DNA from: CBDBJK01 sp965206395
GTDB taxonomy: Bacteria > Chloroflexota > Dehalococcoidia > Lucifugimonadales > CATOSD01
NCBI GenBank assembly: GCA_965206395.1
Contig: CBDBJK010000031.1
Span: 1 to 64,000 of the forward strand
Direction of reading: 5' to 3'
Length of the DNA stretch: 64,000 nucleotides
The translations under genes were made by a program, and so were the position numbers. This document shows positions 1-8,325 of this stretch, one piece after another. The first letter of the stretch is position 1. Every line of letters starts with the position of its first letter. Under the pieces are notes generated by a model. It was not told the origin of the DNA and searched no databases. It saw nothing but the letters and a program-made list of their open reading frames with translations.

Positions 1-1
1 C

Positions 2-157
2 TGCCGGGGCATGTCATACAACGCGATTGCGGAGGCCAGGGGGGTCAAGCCGGTGACCATCAGGAACGCCCTCTACAGCATACAGAGCAAGCTTGGTCTT
101 GGCACGAAGCAGGAGATCGTGGTCTGGGCCGTGCGGAACGGACTGTTGGATGAATGA
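2..157 (+). CDS. LuxR/GerE-type HTH regulator, C-terminal fragment
   Basis: The window opens inside this gene, so only the last 51 residues are visible. They match the LuxR/GerE helix-turn-helix: an SYNAIAEARG helix, VKPVTIRNAL as recognition helix, then KLGLGTKQEIVVWAV and the NGLLDE end. In the family this segment binds DNA and the N-terminal part senses a signal or is a receiver domain. Nothing upstream can be seen, so intactness is unknown. It ends at TGA 155-157. Confidence 0.75.
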   Translation, partial: CRGMSYNAIAEARGVKPVTIRNALYSIQSKLGLGTKQEIVVWAVRNGLLDE

Positions 158-233
158 CCACGCGGGCTTTCTTGGGGGAAATCCCGGAACACCGCGGCGC
201 GCACCACGGTGAAGAACCGCCGCCGCATATTCG

Positions 234-326
234 GGAGAAGATTCGGACAGTCCCCGATACATCTTCACCGAGCCTCCCGTCGGCTACCGGATGCCAAGGG
301 GGGAGTCGCAGGAATGGGAGGATTGA
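234..326 (+). pseudogene. OmpR-type winged-helix tail, relic
   Basis: In the frame ending at TGA 324-326 the sequence reads GEDSDSPRYIFTEPP, then VGYRMPRGE. This is the C-terminal hairpin (TEPRVGYRM) of OmpR/PhoB DNA-binding domains. A short stretch just upstream in another frame (VKNRRRIFG) resembles the preceding VKNLRRKLG helix, so the relic is frameshifted as well as truncated. The same motif ends the regulator relic near 11.9 kb. It cannot encode a functional protein. Confidence 0.6.
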
Positions 327-327
327 A

Positions 328-1206
328 ATGGGCAATACCGACGATCTGTTCGTGAATGAAGACATCAGCAAGCCTGAGAACCGGGTCAATCTCGCGCTCT
401 TCTCATTAATGCAGCAGGACTGGTTCCGTGAATGGCTCCTGAAGAGCCTGTGGCTGCCCGCGGATGCAGTCGTGTACCCGCCCGCAAATGTCCACAGTCG
501 TCGCCCCGATCTCAAAGTGGTCCGTGACGGTTCGGTGTTGGCGATAATCGAGGTGGAGCTTGGGACTGACCTGGGCCAGGCCGAGGACTATCGGGAGACG
601 TTCCATAACCAAGAGGTGAAGACGATCTGGGGCAAGAGGAAGAGTGGGGCGGACATGAGCCTTGAAGCGATCGCCGAGTTCCTTGAAGAGCCGAGATGCC
701 TCTCACCGCAGACAAGGATGAATGTACAGCATCTCAGTAAGCTGATTGAAGAAGGACTGAGTGGGCACTCGCCTTCTGGGGAGCGGGGCAATGTGTCCGA
801 GCAGATGTGGGAGCACACACTGGTAGTCGCCTTGCGCGACCGCCTCGGCGATAGACTCGTGGCTACTACCGATCGGGTGGGGATCGGTCACCTCAAAGCG
901 GACACCGTTGGACAGGAAGGCTTTTCGCTGAAGGTGAACAGGCGCGATAGGAGTGGGGAGGTTGCGCTGTTCTCCATCAGAGGAGGAGCGCACCTCATCT
1001 TTCCAAGCCGGCAAAGGCTCAATCGTTGTCTGCCGAATCATCGAGCCGAAGTTGACGCCTACATGTCCTTGATCACCATGATGGGATGTGACGTCGATGT
1101 ACGCGAGGAGAATGCCCGTCCCCGTCTCTCCCTTGACCCGAATCTCGACGCCCTACTCGGCAGGGTTGACGAGCTAGCGCGCTGCTTTGAGGCCCTAGCT
1201 GGCTAG
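328..1206 (+). CDS. Hypothetical protein, possible PD-(D/E)xK-like fold
   Basis: 292 residues from the ATG at 328, chosen because GGGAGG lies 6 nt upstream. The open frame extends back to 154, but that part overlaps the regulator relics. I do not recognise the family. Residues 60-77 read RPDLKVV...AIIEVE, an Asp followed 14 residues later by E-x-E. This resembles the metal-binding core of PD-(D/E)xK nucleases but has E in place of the usual K, so the nuclease reading is only an inference. The rest is soluble, with no signal peptide or membrane helix. The next gene follows after about 125 nt on the same strand. Confidence 0.6.
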   Translation: MGNTDDLFVNEDISKPENRVNLALFSLMQQDWFREWLLKSLWLPADAVVYPPANVHSRRPDLKVVRDGSVLAIIEVELGTDLGQAEDYRETFHNQEVKTIWGKRKSGADMSLEAIAEFLEEPRCLSPQTRMNVQHLSKLIEEGLSGHSPSGERGNVSEQMWEHTLVVALRDRLGDRLVATTDRVGIGHLKADTVGQEGFSLKVNRRDRSGEVALFSIRGGAHLIFPSRQRLNRCLPNHRAEVDAYMSLITMMGCDVDVREENARPRLSLDPNLDALLGRVDELARCFEALAG

Positions 1207-1331
1207 CTGGCCTCCTCATTGGGCGTCCGAAGATGGTTCCTACACACGCCTCCGCGCGTGGGAGGCGGCTGCCGTTCAGTGGGCGAAAGACGTCGCTGCG
1301 AAACGCGGATATCCATGCTAGGGGGTGAGAC

Positions 1332-2075
1332 TTGAGAAAATTGAAGCTGGACGATATAGCAGACAGGGAAGATTGCGACATACGAATCTATATGGACCTT
1401 CCCTTGCCAATAATCGTGCTCCAAGGTTGGTTCAACGATCAGTACAAGTGCTTTGAGGTCTTCGTGGAAGCGCTCTCAGATAAACAATGCCGGAGTCTGT
1501 TTGCCGGCAAGGAGATCTTTGACTCCGTTAAGGACACCTACAGGGGCATGTGGTCAAATGGTCAACTCGAGAAGGTAGCGATTCGGGATAAGGGAGTGCA
1601 CAGACGGTTTGATCATCTCGTGCCCTCGAGTGGGAGACGCCGAGGGTTCCTCTATTGGGTGACTTGTGTGTTCAGAGAGGTTGGCGCGGGTGGTCTGGAC
1701 GCGCTCATGGCTAACCTCAAGACGGTCGAGGAGGCGCACTGTAAATTCAAACCCTGGTTTTACCGGAGTGGCGGGCTGATCCGGGGCTTGAATGCAGCGG
1801 ACGCTGCCAGAATACTCGCCAGATACGGATACTTGGAACCTGAGGCGAGGCCCCTTCTCGCGAGAGGAGCCCTCAGAGGAGCGGCAATCTTGCTTGATGG
1901 CCAGCCCCCTTCAATGAACATTGACCAACTGGAGCTTGAATACGAAGAGGAAACCAAGCGCGTAGCCCTGGAGAGGAAGGCTGCTGAATACATAGCTAAC
2001 TCTGAAGAATTCTCCGGAGGATTCCAGATGGAAGAGGGCGAGAGTTGGTTTTGCGTTCTGAACAAGACCCGCTGA
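1332..2075 (+). CDS. Hypothetical protein
   Basis: 247 residues from a TTG start with an AGGGGGTGAG ribosome site immediately upstream. The product is soluble and basic to neutral, with no signal peptide, no membrane helices and no motif I recognise. The C-terminal third is helical and charge-rich (QLELEYEEETKRVALERKAAEY), which suggests a short coiled coil. It lies between another unknown gene and a degraded protease, in an island full of mobile elements, and is probably accessory. From its stop to 2349 I see no gene. Confidence 0.5.
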   Translation: MRKLKLDDIADREDCDIRIYMDLPLPIIVLQGWFNDQYKCFEVFVEALSDKQCRSLFAGKEIFDSVKDTYRGMWSNGQLEKVAIRDKGVHRRFDHLVPSSGRRRGFLYWVTCVFREVGAGGLDALMANLKTVEEAHCKFKPWFYRSGGLIRGLNAADAARILARYGYLEPEARPLLARGALRGAAILLDGQPPSMNIDQLELEYEEETKRVALERKAAEYIANSEEFSGGFQMEEGESWFCVLNKTR

Positions 2076-2349
2076 CGGTAGTCGAAGCCGAAGTGTGTTC
2101 GACCTCTTATAAGTCATAGTTACGTTCCTCTGTCACAACGCGTCACACCACTGGCATCGAGAGTCCTCAGTGCGCTAAAGTACTTTTGATCGACTGGTTG
2201 AAGACCCTACAGTCTGACAGGGATGTTCACTAGCCGAGGTCCGCTTGGCTGAGGATCTCTGCCACATCCGAGCAAGCCGCCCCATACTCTGCACAGCCCG
2301 AATGAGGCGTACTAGGGGCGAGTTAACAATTGGCGATCCCTCATATCGT

Positions 2350-2577
2350 CTATTTGGCATCAATAATGTCCAATATCGCGGAGGACTTGTACATGTAAGA
2401 GATTCCCGAATGTGTATCATTGGTACCAGGCAAGTGACCGGCATTGATGCCAATGAGCTTGAGGTCGCGAAATCCAGGGAAGGACAGGCCGGCTCCTGGC
2501 TTCAGTCCCTTCTGGACTGCGAACACGGGACTCCCAGACGAGCCCCCATAGGAAAACGCCTCGTAGGCGACGCATTA
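2350..2577 (-). pseudogene. Trypsin-like serine protease, C-terminal remnant cut by IS21
   Basis: On the minus strand an open frame runs from the IS21 edge to a TAG at 2350-2352. It reads YEAFSYGGSSGSPVF, then LKLIGINAG and SGISYMYKSSAILDIID. GGSSGSPVF is the S1-family oxyanion/nucleophile motif (G-x-S-G-S-P) of bacterial trypsin-like proteases, and LIGINAG is the strand that normally follows it. The His and Asp of the triad would lie upstream but are absent, because IS21 begins exactly where the frame is cut. The fragment is therefore non-functional. No head of the gene is visible beyond the IS, so it was deleted. Confidence 0.7.
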
Positions 2578-2679
2578 TGTCAGGGGCGGAGAGAAAACGT
2601 ACCAGCGGGGCGGAGCAAAACCGTACCACTGAACGCCACGTTGTGAAGCATCAAGGTCCGGGGGGCGTGAGAGCCAGGT

Positions 2680-3448
2680 TTAGGCAGTTGCCCGAGGTTG
2701 GTTGGACTTCCTGCTGTGCTTGAGGCGGTAGCTGTCCCCGTTCATCTCCAGGATGTCGACATGGTGAGTGAGACGATCCAGGAGAGCTCCAGTGAGCCGC
2801 TCGGATCCGAACACCTCGGTCCACTCGTCGAAGGGCTCACTTGGATGTGACCAGGACTGATCCACGCTCGTAACGCTGACTGAACACCTCAAAGAGCAGC
2901 TCAGCCCCGGCCTTGGACAACGGCACGAAGCCCAGTTCGTCGATGATCAGCAGCTTTACGCGGGCCAGCCTTCTCTGGAGGTTGAGCAGACGCCGTTCGT
3001 CCCTAGCCTCGATCAGCTCGTGGACTAGGGCGGCGGCGGGAGTGAAGCCTACGGACAGTCCACGCTGGCATGCAGCAAGGCCGAGACCGAGGGCGATATG
3101 AGTCTTGCCGGTGCCGCTGTTGCCGACGACGATGACGTTGTGGCAGCGCTCGATATACTCGCATCGTGCCAGTTCCAGAACTAGAGCCTTGTTGAGGGAC
3201 GGCATAGACAGGAAGTCGAATGTGTCCAGGCTCTTGGTCGTTGGGAAGCGGGCCGCTTTGATCCGCCGGTCCACCATGCGATGGTGACGGTCGATCAGCT
3301 CCAACTCCGATAGGCGCAGCAGGTAGTCCGGATGGTCAGCTCCCTCGGTGGCACACTGAGTGGCCAGCTTGTCGTACTCCCTCAAGAACGTGGGGAGCTT
3401 GAGCTCCTTCAGGTGGTGTTCGAGCAACATCGTGGACTTGTTGCTCAT
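2680..3448 (-). pseudogene. istB: IstB-like ATPase, frameshifted
   Basis: IstB is the AAA+ helper ATPase of IS21 transposition; it directs target choice by the IstA transposase. The frame starts at ATG 3448, overlapping the istA stop. It has the Walker A motif GNSGTGKTH, Walker B LLIIDELGF and the helper region, then stops early after VLVTSK near 2842. The remainder (PFDEWTEVFGSERLTGALLD and on) continues in another frame to 2680. The total length is 3n+1, so one extra base at about 2838-2846 accounts for the break. Without it the protein would be about 255 residues, normal for the family. A sequencing error cannot be excluded. Confidence 0.85.
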
Positions 3449-4959
3449 GATCGGCTCCCCACCAGGAGGGTCATGTAGTCCCTGGTCGATGTTGTCGCAA
3501 CGTTGGCCTTGGGCAGATACGGATACAGCTCCAAGTCAAGCCTCGGGGGCCGACCTTCGATCCTGCACAGAACCAGGTGTTTGACAGCATCGAAGCTCAC
3601 CGCCTCGAGTCGGAGTGCGTCTCGTACTGCGTCGTGGACCTCTTCCTTGCGGAAGTTCTCCATCAGTCTCAGCACCTGCACGAACTCCCGCTTCCCTCTC
3701 TTGCCCATCCGAGACTCCAGCAACCGTCGTAGGATGCCGAACTCCTCGGGCAACTCCCATCCAACTAGTGGCGCCGCCTGGTCCAAGGCTCCCGTCTTCT
3801 GCTCCAGGAGCGGCAGGTAATGGAGAGGGTCGAAGACGAAGTCATCTCGGTCGTAGGACCGCCGATGACGGGCGATGACCTCAGAGCCACAGCTGATCAC
3901 AACCTCGTGCACATATCCGCGAACCAGCACGTCCCGATGTCCATAGGCCACTGGCACCGAGTAGTCGTTGGTCCGGTACCTGACCAGCGACAGAGAGCTG
4001 ACCCGCGTCGCGTGCTTGTCGCTGGCGTCGTACGGCACGGCTGGCAGAGGTCGTAATGCCTCCAGGTCCCGCTCCAGTCGCTCTCCTATCGTCTCATTGT
4101 GACCACGGAGTCGATCGTCGAACCGTCTGACGCAGTGTTGTTCCAGATAGGCATTGAGGGCATCGAAGCTCTCGAACGAGGGGATAGGCACCAGGAAGTT
4201 CCGACGAACATAGCCCACCAGACCCTCCACCTTCCCCTTGTCGTTCCCTTTGCCTGGACGGCCGAACCGGTCCTCGAACAGGTAGTGGGATTGAAGCTCG
4301 GTGAACACCCTGGTCCGCCGCCGGCGGCCATCTCCCAGTATCCTGGCCACCGCCAGGGTGGTGTTGTCGTACACAATGCTCTGGGGCACCCCGCCCAGGA
4401 ACGCAAAGGCGGAAACGTGTCCGTCACAGAAGGCCTCGGTGGTCTCGGCAGGGTAGGCCTTCACATAGCACCCATCGCTGTGAGGAAGGTCCATGGCCAA
4501 GTAGTGGGCCTTCTGCTCCGCTCCACCGATGACCACCCACGCTTCGCCAAAGTCACACTGGGCATGTCCCGGGGAATGGGACAGTGGTACGAACATCTCT
4601 CGGGTCCGACGACGGCGTTCCCGGACGTAGTCCTTGACGATTGTGTACTTGCCCGGAAACCCGTGCTCGTCTCTGAGCCGCTCATAGATACGCTTGGCGG
4701 TGTGACGCTGCTTCTTCGGAACTCCCTGGTCTTCCTCGAGGATCTGGTCGATCACGCCCTTGTATGGGTCCAGCTTCGGTCGACTAGGCGGTCGGTCTCG
4801 TTGATACCCTGGAGGTACCGAGTACTTGAGCATCTTGCGCACCGTGTCCCAGTGCAGTCCGTATACCCGCGCAGCCTCTCGAGCGCTCATCCCTTCTACA
4901 AAGCAAGCCCTGCGAACTCGCAGGTACATCTCCACCTTGTACATCCAATCCACCTTCAA
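3445..4959 (-). CDS. istA: IS21-family transposase IstA
   Basis: 504 residues, full length for IstA. An N-terminal helix-turn-helix (SAREAARVYGLHWDTVRKML) is followed by a DDE integrase core: first Asp in HAQCDFGEAWVV, second in SIVYDNTTLAV, and the Glu in NDKGKVEGLVGYVRR. The C-terminal beta-barrel follows. The gene is intact, but its partner istB is frameshifted, so this copy may not transpose unless another IstB complements it. Confidence 0.93.
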   Translation of the reverse strand: MKVDWMYKVEMYLRVRRACFVEGMSAREAARVYGLHWDTVRKMLKYSVPPGYQRDRPPSRPKLDPYKGVIDQILEEDQGVPKKQRHTAKRIYERLRDEHGFPGKYTIVKDYVRERRRRTREMFVPLSHSPGHAQCDFGEAWVVIGGAEQKAHYLAMDLPHSDGCYVKAYPAETTEAFCDGHVSAFAFLGGVPQSIVYDNTTLAVARILGDGRRRRTRVFTELQSHYLFEDRFGRPGKGNDKGKVEGLVGYVRRNFLVPIPSFESFDALNAYLEQHCVRRFDDRLRGHNETIGERLERDLEALRPLPAVPYDASDKHATRVSSLSLVRYRTNDYSVPVAYGHRDVLVRGYVHEVVISCGSEVIARHRRSYDRDDFVFDPLHYLPLLEQKTGALDQAAPLVGWELPEEFGILRRLLESRMGKRGKREFVQVLRLMENFRKEEVHDAVRDALRLEAVSFDAVKHLVLCRIEGRPPRLDLELYPYLPKANVATTSTRDYMTLLVGSRS

Positions 4960-5037
4960 TCAGGTTCTGTCGTTCCTGATTGAAGGCGACAGGCGGTACA
5001 GTTTTCAAACGCCACACCTCAGCGCTCGACCGCCCAG

Positions 5038-6015
5038 GTGGTACATTATCTCTCCGCCCTTCACAAGGATGTGTCGCGTACTATCACCGCTCACATTGCG
5101 AAGGACGGCTACTGGTACATACATCCGCAACAAGACCGCACTCTGTCCGTTCGCGAGGCTGCCAGAATCCAGACATTTCCGGATAGATTCCGATTCGCAG
5201 GACACCCGACCAGTAGGTTTAGGCAAATTGGTAACGCAGTTCCGCCTATGCTGGCTTCAGCCATCGCTGCCGGGGTCAGAAGTTCACTGAAGGGAGATTC
5301 TACGCCTAATGAAATTGGCGAGCGACGGGCTGATTATAGCTCTACTTTCAGGAGTGATCTTATTGGCTGGTTTCGTGCCTATGGACGAAAGTTCCCTTGG
5401 AGAGATGTTAACCTGAGCCCTTGGCAGCACCTGCTGGTGGAAATGTGTCTCCATAGAACAAGGGCCAATCAAGTGGCCCACGTTATTCAAGAGGTCACCA
5501 CTATAGGTGGGACACCAGACGCCTTCCTTGCCAACACCACGACATTGGAACCATACTTATCGACGCTCGGTCTCAATTGGCGCTCAGCGAATCTGACTGC
5601 TGCCGCTGAACACGTCCGAAGCAAACTGAACGGGCACGTCTCAGATGGCTGGTCGGAGCTAATTGCCATCCCCGGAGTGGGGGATTATATCGCCTCGGCA
5701 GTACAGTGTTTCGCCTTTGGTCGCCCCAGTGTGTTGATGGACACCAATACCAGTAGGATCGCTCGTAGAGTGTTAGGCGAAGGGTCAAACATACCACTGT
5801 GGAGCCTAAGGCTCCATCTGCGTGAACTCGCAGGTGAAGAAGGATCGGACGCTCAGTGGAATCAGGCTCTCCTTGATCTCGGAGCCCTAGTCTGTAGAGC
5901 CCGGTCACCCTCATGCGGTGAATGCCCTGTCCGCATTCACTGTGCGACGGGACGGAGGAATGGTGCAGAGAGTGGGGAAGTGAAATCTGCTGTGCCTGTG
6001 GTTCCTGGCAATTGA
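5038..6015 (+). CDS. C5-methyltransferase tail fused to mismatch DNA glycosylase (HhH-GPD, [4Fe-4S])
   Basis: 325 residues. The first nine come from the IS21 end and native sequence starts at Lys10. Residues about 10-80 are the C-terminus of a cytosine-5 DNA methyltransferase: motif IX-like SRTITAH, the LSVREAARIQTFPD helix and motif X IGNAVPP. Motifs I-VIII, including the PC catalytic loop, are missing, so methylation is impossible. Residues about 105-310 form an EndoIII/MutY-type glycosylase: FPWRDVNLSPW, helix-hairpin-helix IPGVGDYIASA, catalytic Asp in LMDTNTSRIARRV, and cluster cysteines spaced C-x6-C-x2-C-x5-C. A Tyr sits where EndoIII has its lyase Lys, as in MutY and the archaeal T/G glycosylase MIG. 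By inference the intact protein both methylated cytosine and repaired the T/G mismatches made by its deamination. The GTG start at 5038 lies inside the IS end, so translation is uncertain. Confidence 0.9.
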   Translation: MVHYLSALHKDVSRTITAHIAKDGYWYIHPQQDRTLSVREAARIQTFPDRFRFAGHPTSRFRQIGNAVPPMLASAIAAGVRSSLKGDSTPNEIGERRADYSSTFRSDLIGWFRAYGRKFPWRDVNLSPWQHLLVEMCLHRTRANQVAHVIQEVTTIGGTPDAFLANTTTLEPYLSTLGLNWRSANLTAAAEHVRSKLNGHVSDGWSELIAIPGVGDYIASAVQCFAFGRPSVLMDTNTSRIARRVLGEGSNIPLWSLRLHLRELAGEEGSDAQWNQALLDLGALVCRARSPSCGECPVRIHCATGRRNGAESGEVKSAVPVVPGN

Positions 6016-6026
6016 CAGAGGTAATC

Positions 6027-6206
6027 CTAGGAGACGCTCAATGCTCCGGCTCTGCGTACTGCGGTTCTGGCATTGGCGATGGCTCGTTGCACTTCCTCCG
6101 GCATTGCATACCTGCCGACAGAATCCAGGCCGTTCTCGGATGTGTAGCCCTCTGCTATGTCAAGCAGGACCCGCAGGTCGGCGGCTGGGATAGTGATGTT
6201 CGTCAT
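6027..6206 (-). CDS. Small hypothetical protein (59 aa)
   Basis: A 59-residue frame on the minus strand, ATG 6206 to TAG 6027, convergent with the glycosylase fusion. An AAGGAGAAGAG element lies about 8-19 nt upstream. The product (MTNITIPAADLRVLLDIAEG at the start, MPEEVQRAIANARTAVRRAG near the end) looks like two amphipathic helices. Its codon use and composition look protein-like, and no competing frame crosses it. The family is not recognised. Proteins of this size are common in integrated phage and plasmid DNA. Confidence 0.45.
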   Translation of the reverse strand: MTNITIPAADLRVLLDIAEGYTSENGLDSVGRYAMPEEVQRAIANARTAVRRAGALSVS

Positions 6207-6561
6207 TGGTGCTACTCTTCTCCTTGGTGCAGAATAGTGGTGGACTCAGTGTCCATTGCCTCTGTTTGAAACTCCGGGGGCACGTCCGGTTTCCGAAGCT
6301 GTTGAGCCGTAATTTCCTATCTCCACGCTCGAAGGCCGCAGGACCTATCAGCACCTACACGACCAGCCTGAACCTCAACACGAAAGTTCTTGATTTCGTC
6401 AAGTCTGGTGGGCCTTTTTTCACGGTAGACAGAACCATCTTCGAATTATGGCTGGGAAGTTTGTAAGTCTGTGTGGGACGGTAGACAGTACCATCTTTCG
6501 GAGGTCGCTGAACAGCCTATGACCTCGCCGGGGCTCCACACAGAGGTAAGGGGACGGCGAC
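6207..6561. repeat. Gene-free stretch with dispersed repeat, copy A
   Basis: No gene is seen here. Positions 6382-6415 hold a 34-bp sequence (GAAAGTTCTTGATTTCG...) found identically at 12124-12157, in the same orientation. Both copies are followed by an ACGGTAGAC-rGTACCATCTT-like unit; here there are two, near 6421-6447 and 6478-6500. A/T-rich segments followed by GTACC recall the multiple terminal binding units of IS21-family elements, so these may be solo ends of a lost element. No transposase lies between the two copies. Confidence 0.6.
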
Positions 6562-7867
6562 TCAGGGAGCCGACTCCGTTACTGCGGCTCGCAACTCGCC
6601 CTTGGGTTCAGGGAAGCCGACGCGCGGCTGAGTTAGACCCACCGGGGATTCACTGTGGGGCGGCGGGATATGGCTGTTAACCCGGTGAAGCGGATCCGTG
6701 TACATCTCCAGGTGGTTGATGCCGTGCTTGAACATATAGGCCGTGTCGGGGCAAAACATCTCGCCACACTCGTGGAGCACTGCTTCTTCGCAGTCAGAGC
6801 ACCCTTCGTTTTCGCAATCGCCCGGACCGCGGTGAACGTAAACGCACAATTTCGACCAGGTGTGGTCGTCTGGTCCCATTCCAAACGCCTTGCGTTCGCA
6901 GCCCGTGTTATATGACTCGGCGACCGACGGATAGAACCCTCTAACCAGATTCTCCGCAAGAACGAAGTAGTCCCAGCACTTGATTTCCGCCCATAGGTCG
7001 TCTTCGGTGGCCTGAGGCAGTCGAGTCAGATCAACTACGAACAGGGGAATGCCCTTGTCTTGAGCGTGGTCAACAGCAGCCTTACTTAGTCCGCTACGCC
7101 TAATCTCAATGACCCACAGGACATTCCCATCCTCGTCCTTGCCAGCAATGTCAGCGCGGGTCCGTCGCCCGTCGAGCCACACTTCACATTCCGCGCGGTC
7201 CAGACCGGCGCGGTCGAGTCAGATCAACTACGAACAGGGGAATGCCCTTGTCTTGAGCGTGGTCAACAGCAGCCTTACTTAGTCCGCTACGCCTAATCTC
7301 AATGACCCACAGGACATTCCCATCCTCGTCCTTGCCAGCAATGTCAGCGCGGGTCCGTCGCCCGTCGAGCCACACTTCACATTCCGCGCGGTCCAGACCG
7401 GCGCGGTCGTCGAACCGAAAGCCGCGGGAATCGCGAAGAAGGTCATAATAGTGGTATCCTTGCCGCATTAGCTCGAACTCCTGGTTCATTCCACTGCTCC
7501 CAGGGGCGAACTTAATCATGTCCTTTGATCCATATTCTGGGTCTGGGCAACGGTAATCTATTTGGCCATGGGCGTTGCGGCGTTCCCTTGGCGTCTTGAG
7601 TGCGCGATTGATTGCCCAGCAGAGGGCCGTCTTGACGCGATAGTGCGCCGGGCCCTCGCCGTGGCATCTGCTGCTGGATGTATGGGAGAAGTGCTTTCTC
7701 CGGGCCTGATGGCGTCTACCTTCTCCGCTAACGCGTTGCCCACGACCGTCCTTGACCGCCAGCTTGTCACCACACGTGTAGCACGTCAGACCCCTTTCCC
7801 CGCGCTGGACCTCTGTCAAGGTCACCAGATGCTCGTCCTTAACCGCCAACGGAATTGTACTGGTCAC
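6562..7867 (-). pseudogene. CoiA-like competence nuclease, split by tandem duplication
   Basis: CoiA-family proteins act in DNA uptake and carry a PD-(D/E)xK-type nuclease domain. This gene starts at GTG 7867 (GGAG about 10 nt upstream). It has an N-terminal zinc-ribbon-like region (CYTCGDKL, RKHFSH, RCHGEGPAH), then the nuclease core with TRADIAGKDEDGN and the VLWVIEIRRSG strand. A perfect 193-bp duplication (7021-7213 and 7214-7406) repeats this core and shifts the frame, ending the first half at 7184. The remainder, a Cys-rich C-terminal region, continues in another frame to 6562. Removing one copy restores a single 370-residue reading frame exactly, so the original gene was intact. The copies are identical, so the event is very recent or an assembly artefact. 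Confidence 0.8.
7021..7406. repeat. Perfect 193-bp tandem duplication
   Basis: The segment beginning TCGAGTCAGATCAACTACG at 7021 recurs base for base from 7214. The unit length, 193, is one more than a multiple of three, so it frameshifts the CoiA-like gene that contains it. I found no mismatch between the copies. Confidence 0.97.
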
Positions 7868-8060
7868 CGCTCATGTCTCCTATGTAACGATTGGAGGGTT
7901 GCCGGAAGCGCTCACTTGGCCCTCACGCCGAATTGCTCTCGATTCAGGCCTCTCGGTTCATGTGTGCGGCCCTTTTCTGTTGCCCATTTTCCGGTGGGGC
8001 ATTGATTCCTCTTCTTCGCCCCCTTCTGCGTCAGATGGTCCATCTGGGGAAGCGGCAGGC

Positions 8061-8203
8061 ATGGAAGCCAATAAGAGGAGACTCACTCTGGACCTGGCCT
8101 CCACCCTTCAACGTTGGCTGAAGGTCTGGCGGTCAAGGGCGTCAGCATGCGCCGAAGCGGTCAAACCGCCGTCGACCGGGAGGCCGACGAAGGGAGAGGC
8201 TGA
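8061..8203 (+). pseudogene. Ribbon-helix-helix (Arc/CopG-type) antitoxin-like gene, frameshifted
   Basis: ATG 8061 opens MEANKRRLTLDLASTLQRWL, the beta-strand and first helix of a small RHH DNA-binding protein. The continuation VKGVSMRRSGQTAVDRE, its second helix, is in the next frame and ends at TGA 8201-8203. The span is 143 nt, one short of a multiple of three, so loss of one base near 8130 explains it. RHH proteins of this size are typically antitoxins or plasmid repressors. No partner toxin is visible next to it. The upstream stretch 7868-8060 shows no gene. Confidence 0.55.
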
Positions 8204-8216
8204 TACCCCGTTGCTC

Positions 8217-8325
8217 GGCAGCCCCATGCGCCACAGCCAACACGCGCCGGGAGCGCCTCCAAGGCGATATGGACGATATGCCGTCCGTCCCCGGCTGAGG
8301 GCGGGTGGCTTCAGCAGAATGGCAG
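8217..8325. repeat. Direct repeat downstream of LRR gene 1 (copy A)
   Basis: About 105 bp covering the last codons and 3' flank of the LRR lipoprotein gene at 8311. It matches 9471-9570, the same position after the LRR fragment at 9556, with scattered substitutions and a 7-bp indel. Both contain GATATGCCGTCCGTCCCCGG. The shared flank shows that these LRR loci arose by duplication of a unit larger than the coding region. Confidence 0.8.

Larger units (their letters stand above)
2578..5065 (-). mobile_element. IS21-family insertion sequence
   Basis: 2488 bp with istA and istB overlapping by 4 nt. The left end begins TGTCAGGGGCGGAGAG, and the complement of the right end begins TGTGAAGGGCGGAGAG, so both termini start with the family's TG. 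Each end carries a second inner copy of the transposase-binding unit (core GTACC, after an A-rich stretch), at 2583-2604 and 2607-2628 on the left. No target duplication is seen (cgcatta on the left, aggatgt on the right). The flanks are pieces of two unrelated genes, so insertion was followed by deletion or rearrangement. Confidence 0.9.

Noticed and set aside
2245..2646. 133-residue plus-strand open frame before IS21
   Set aside because: It runs antisense to the protease remnant and into the IS end; composition is not protein-like and no motif is recognisable.
4099..4983. 294-residue frame opposite istA
   Set aside because: Pure antisense shadow of a well-supported transposase; no family features.
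2571..5075. Target-site duplication for IS21
   Set aside because: Bases next to the two ends (cgcatta and aggatgt) do not match at any length of 4-8.
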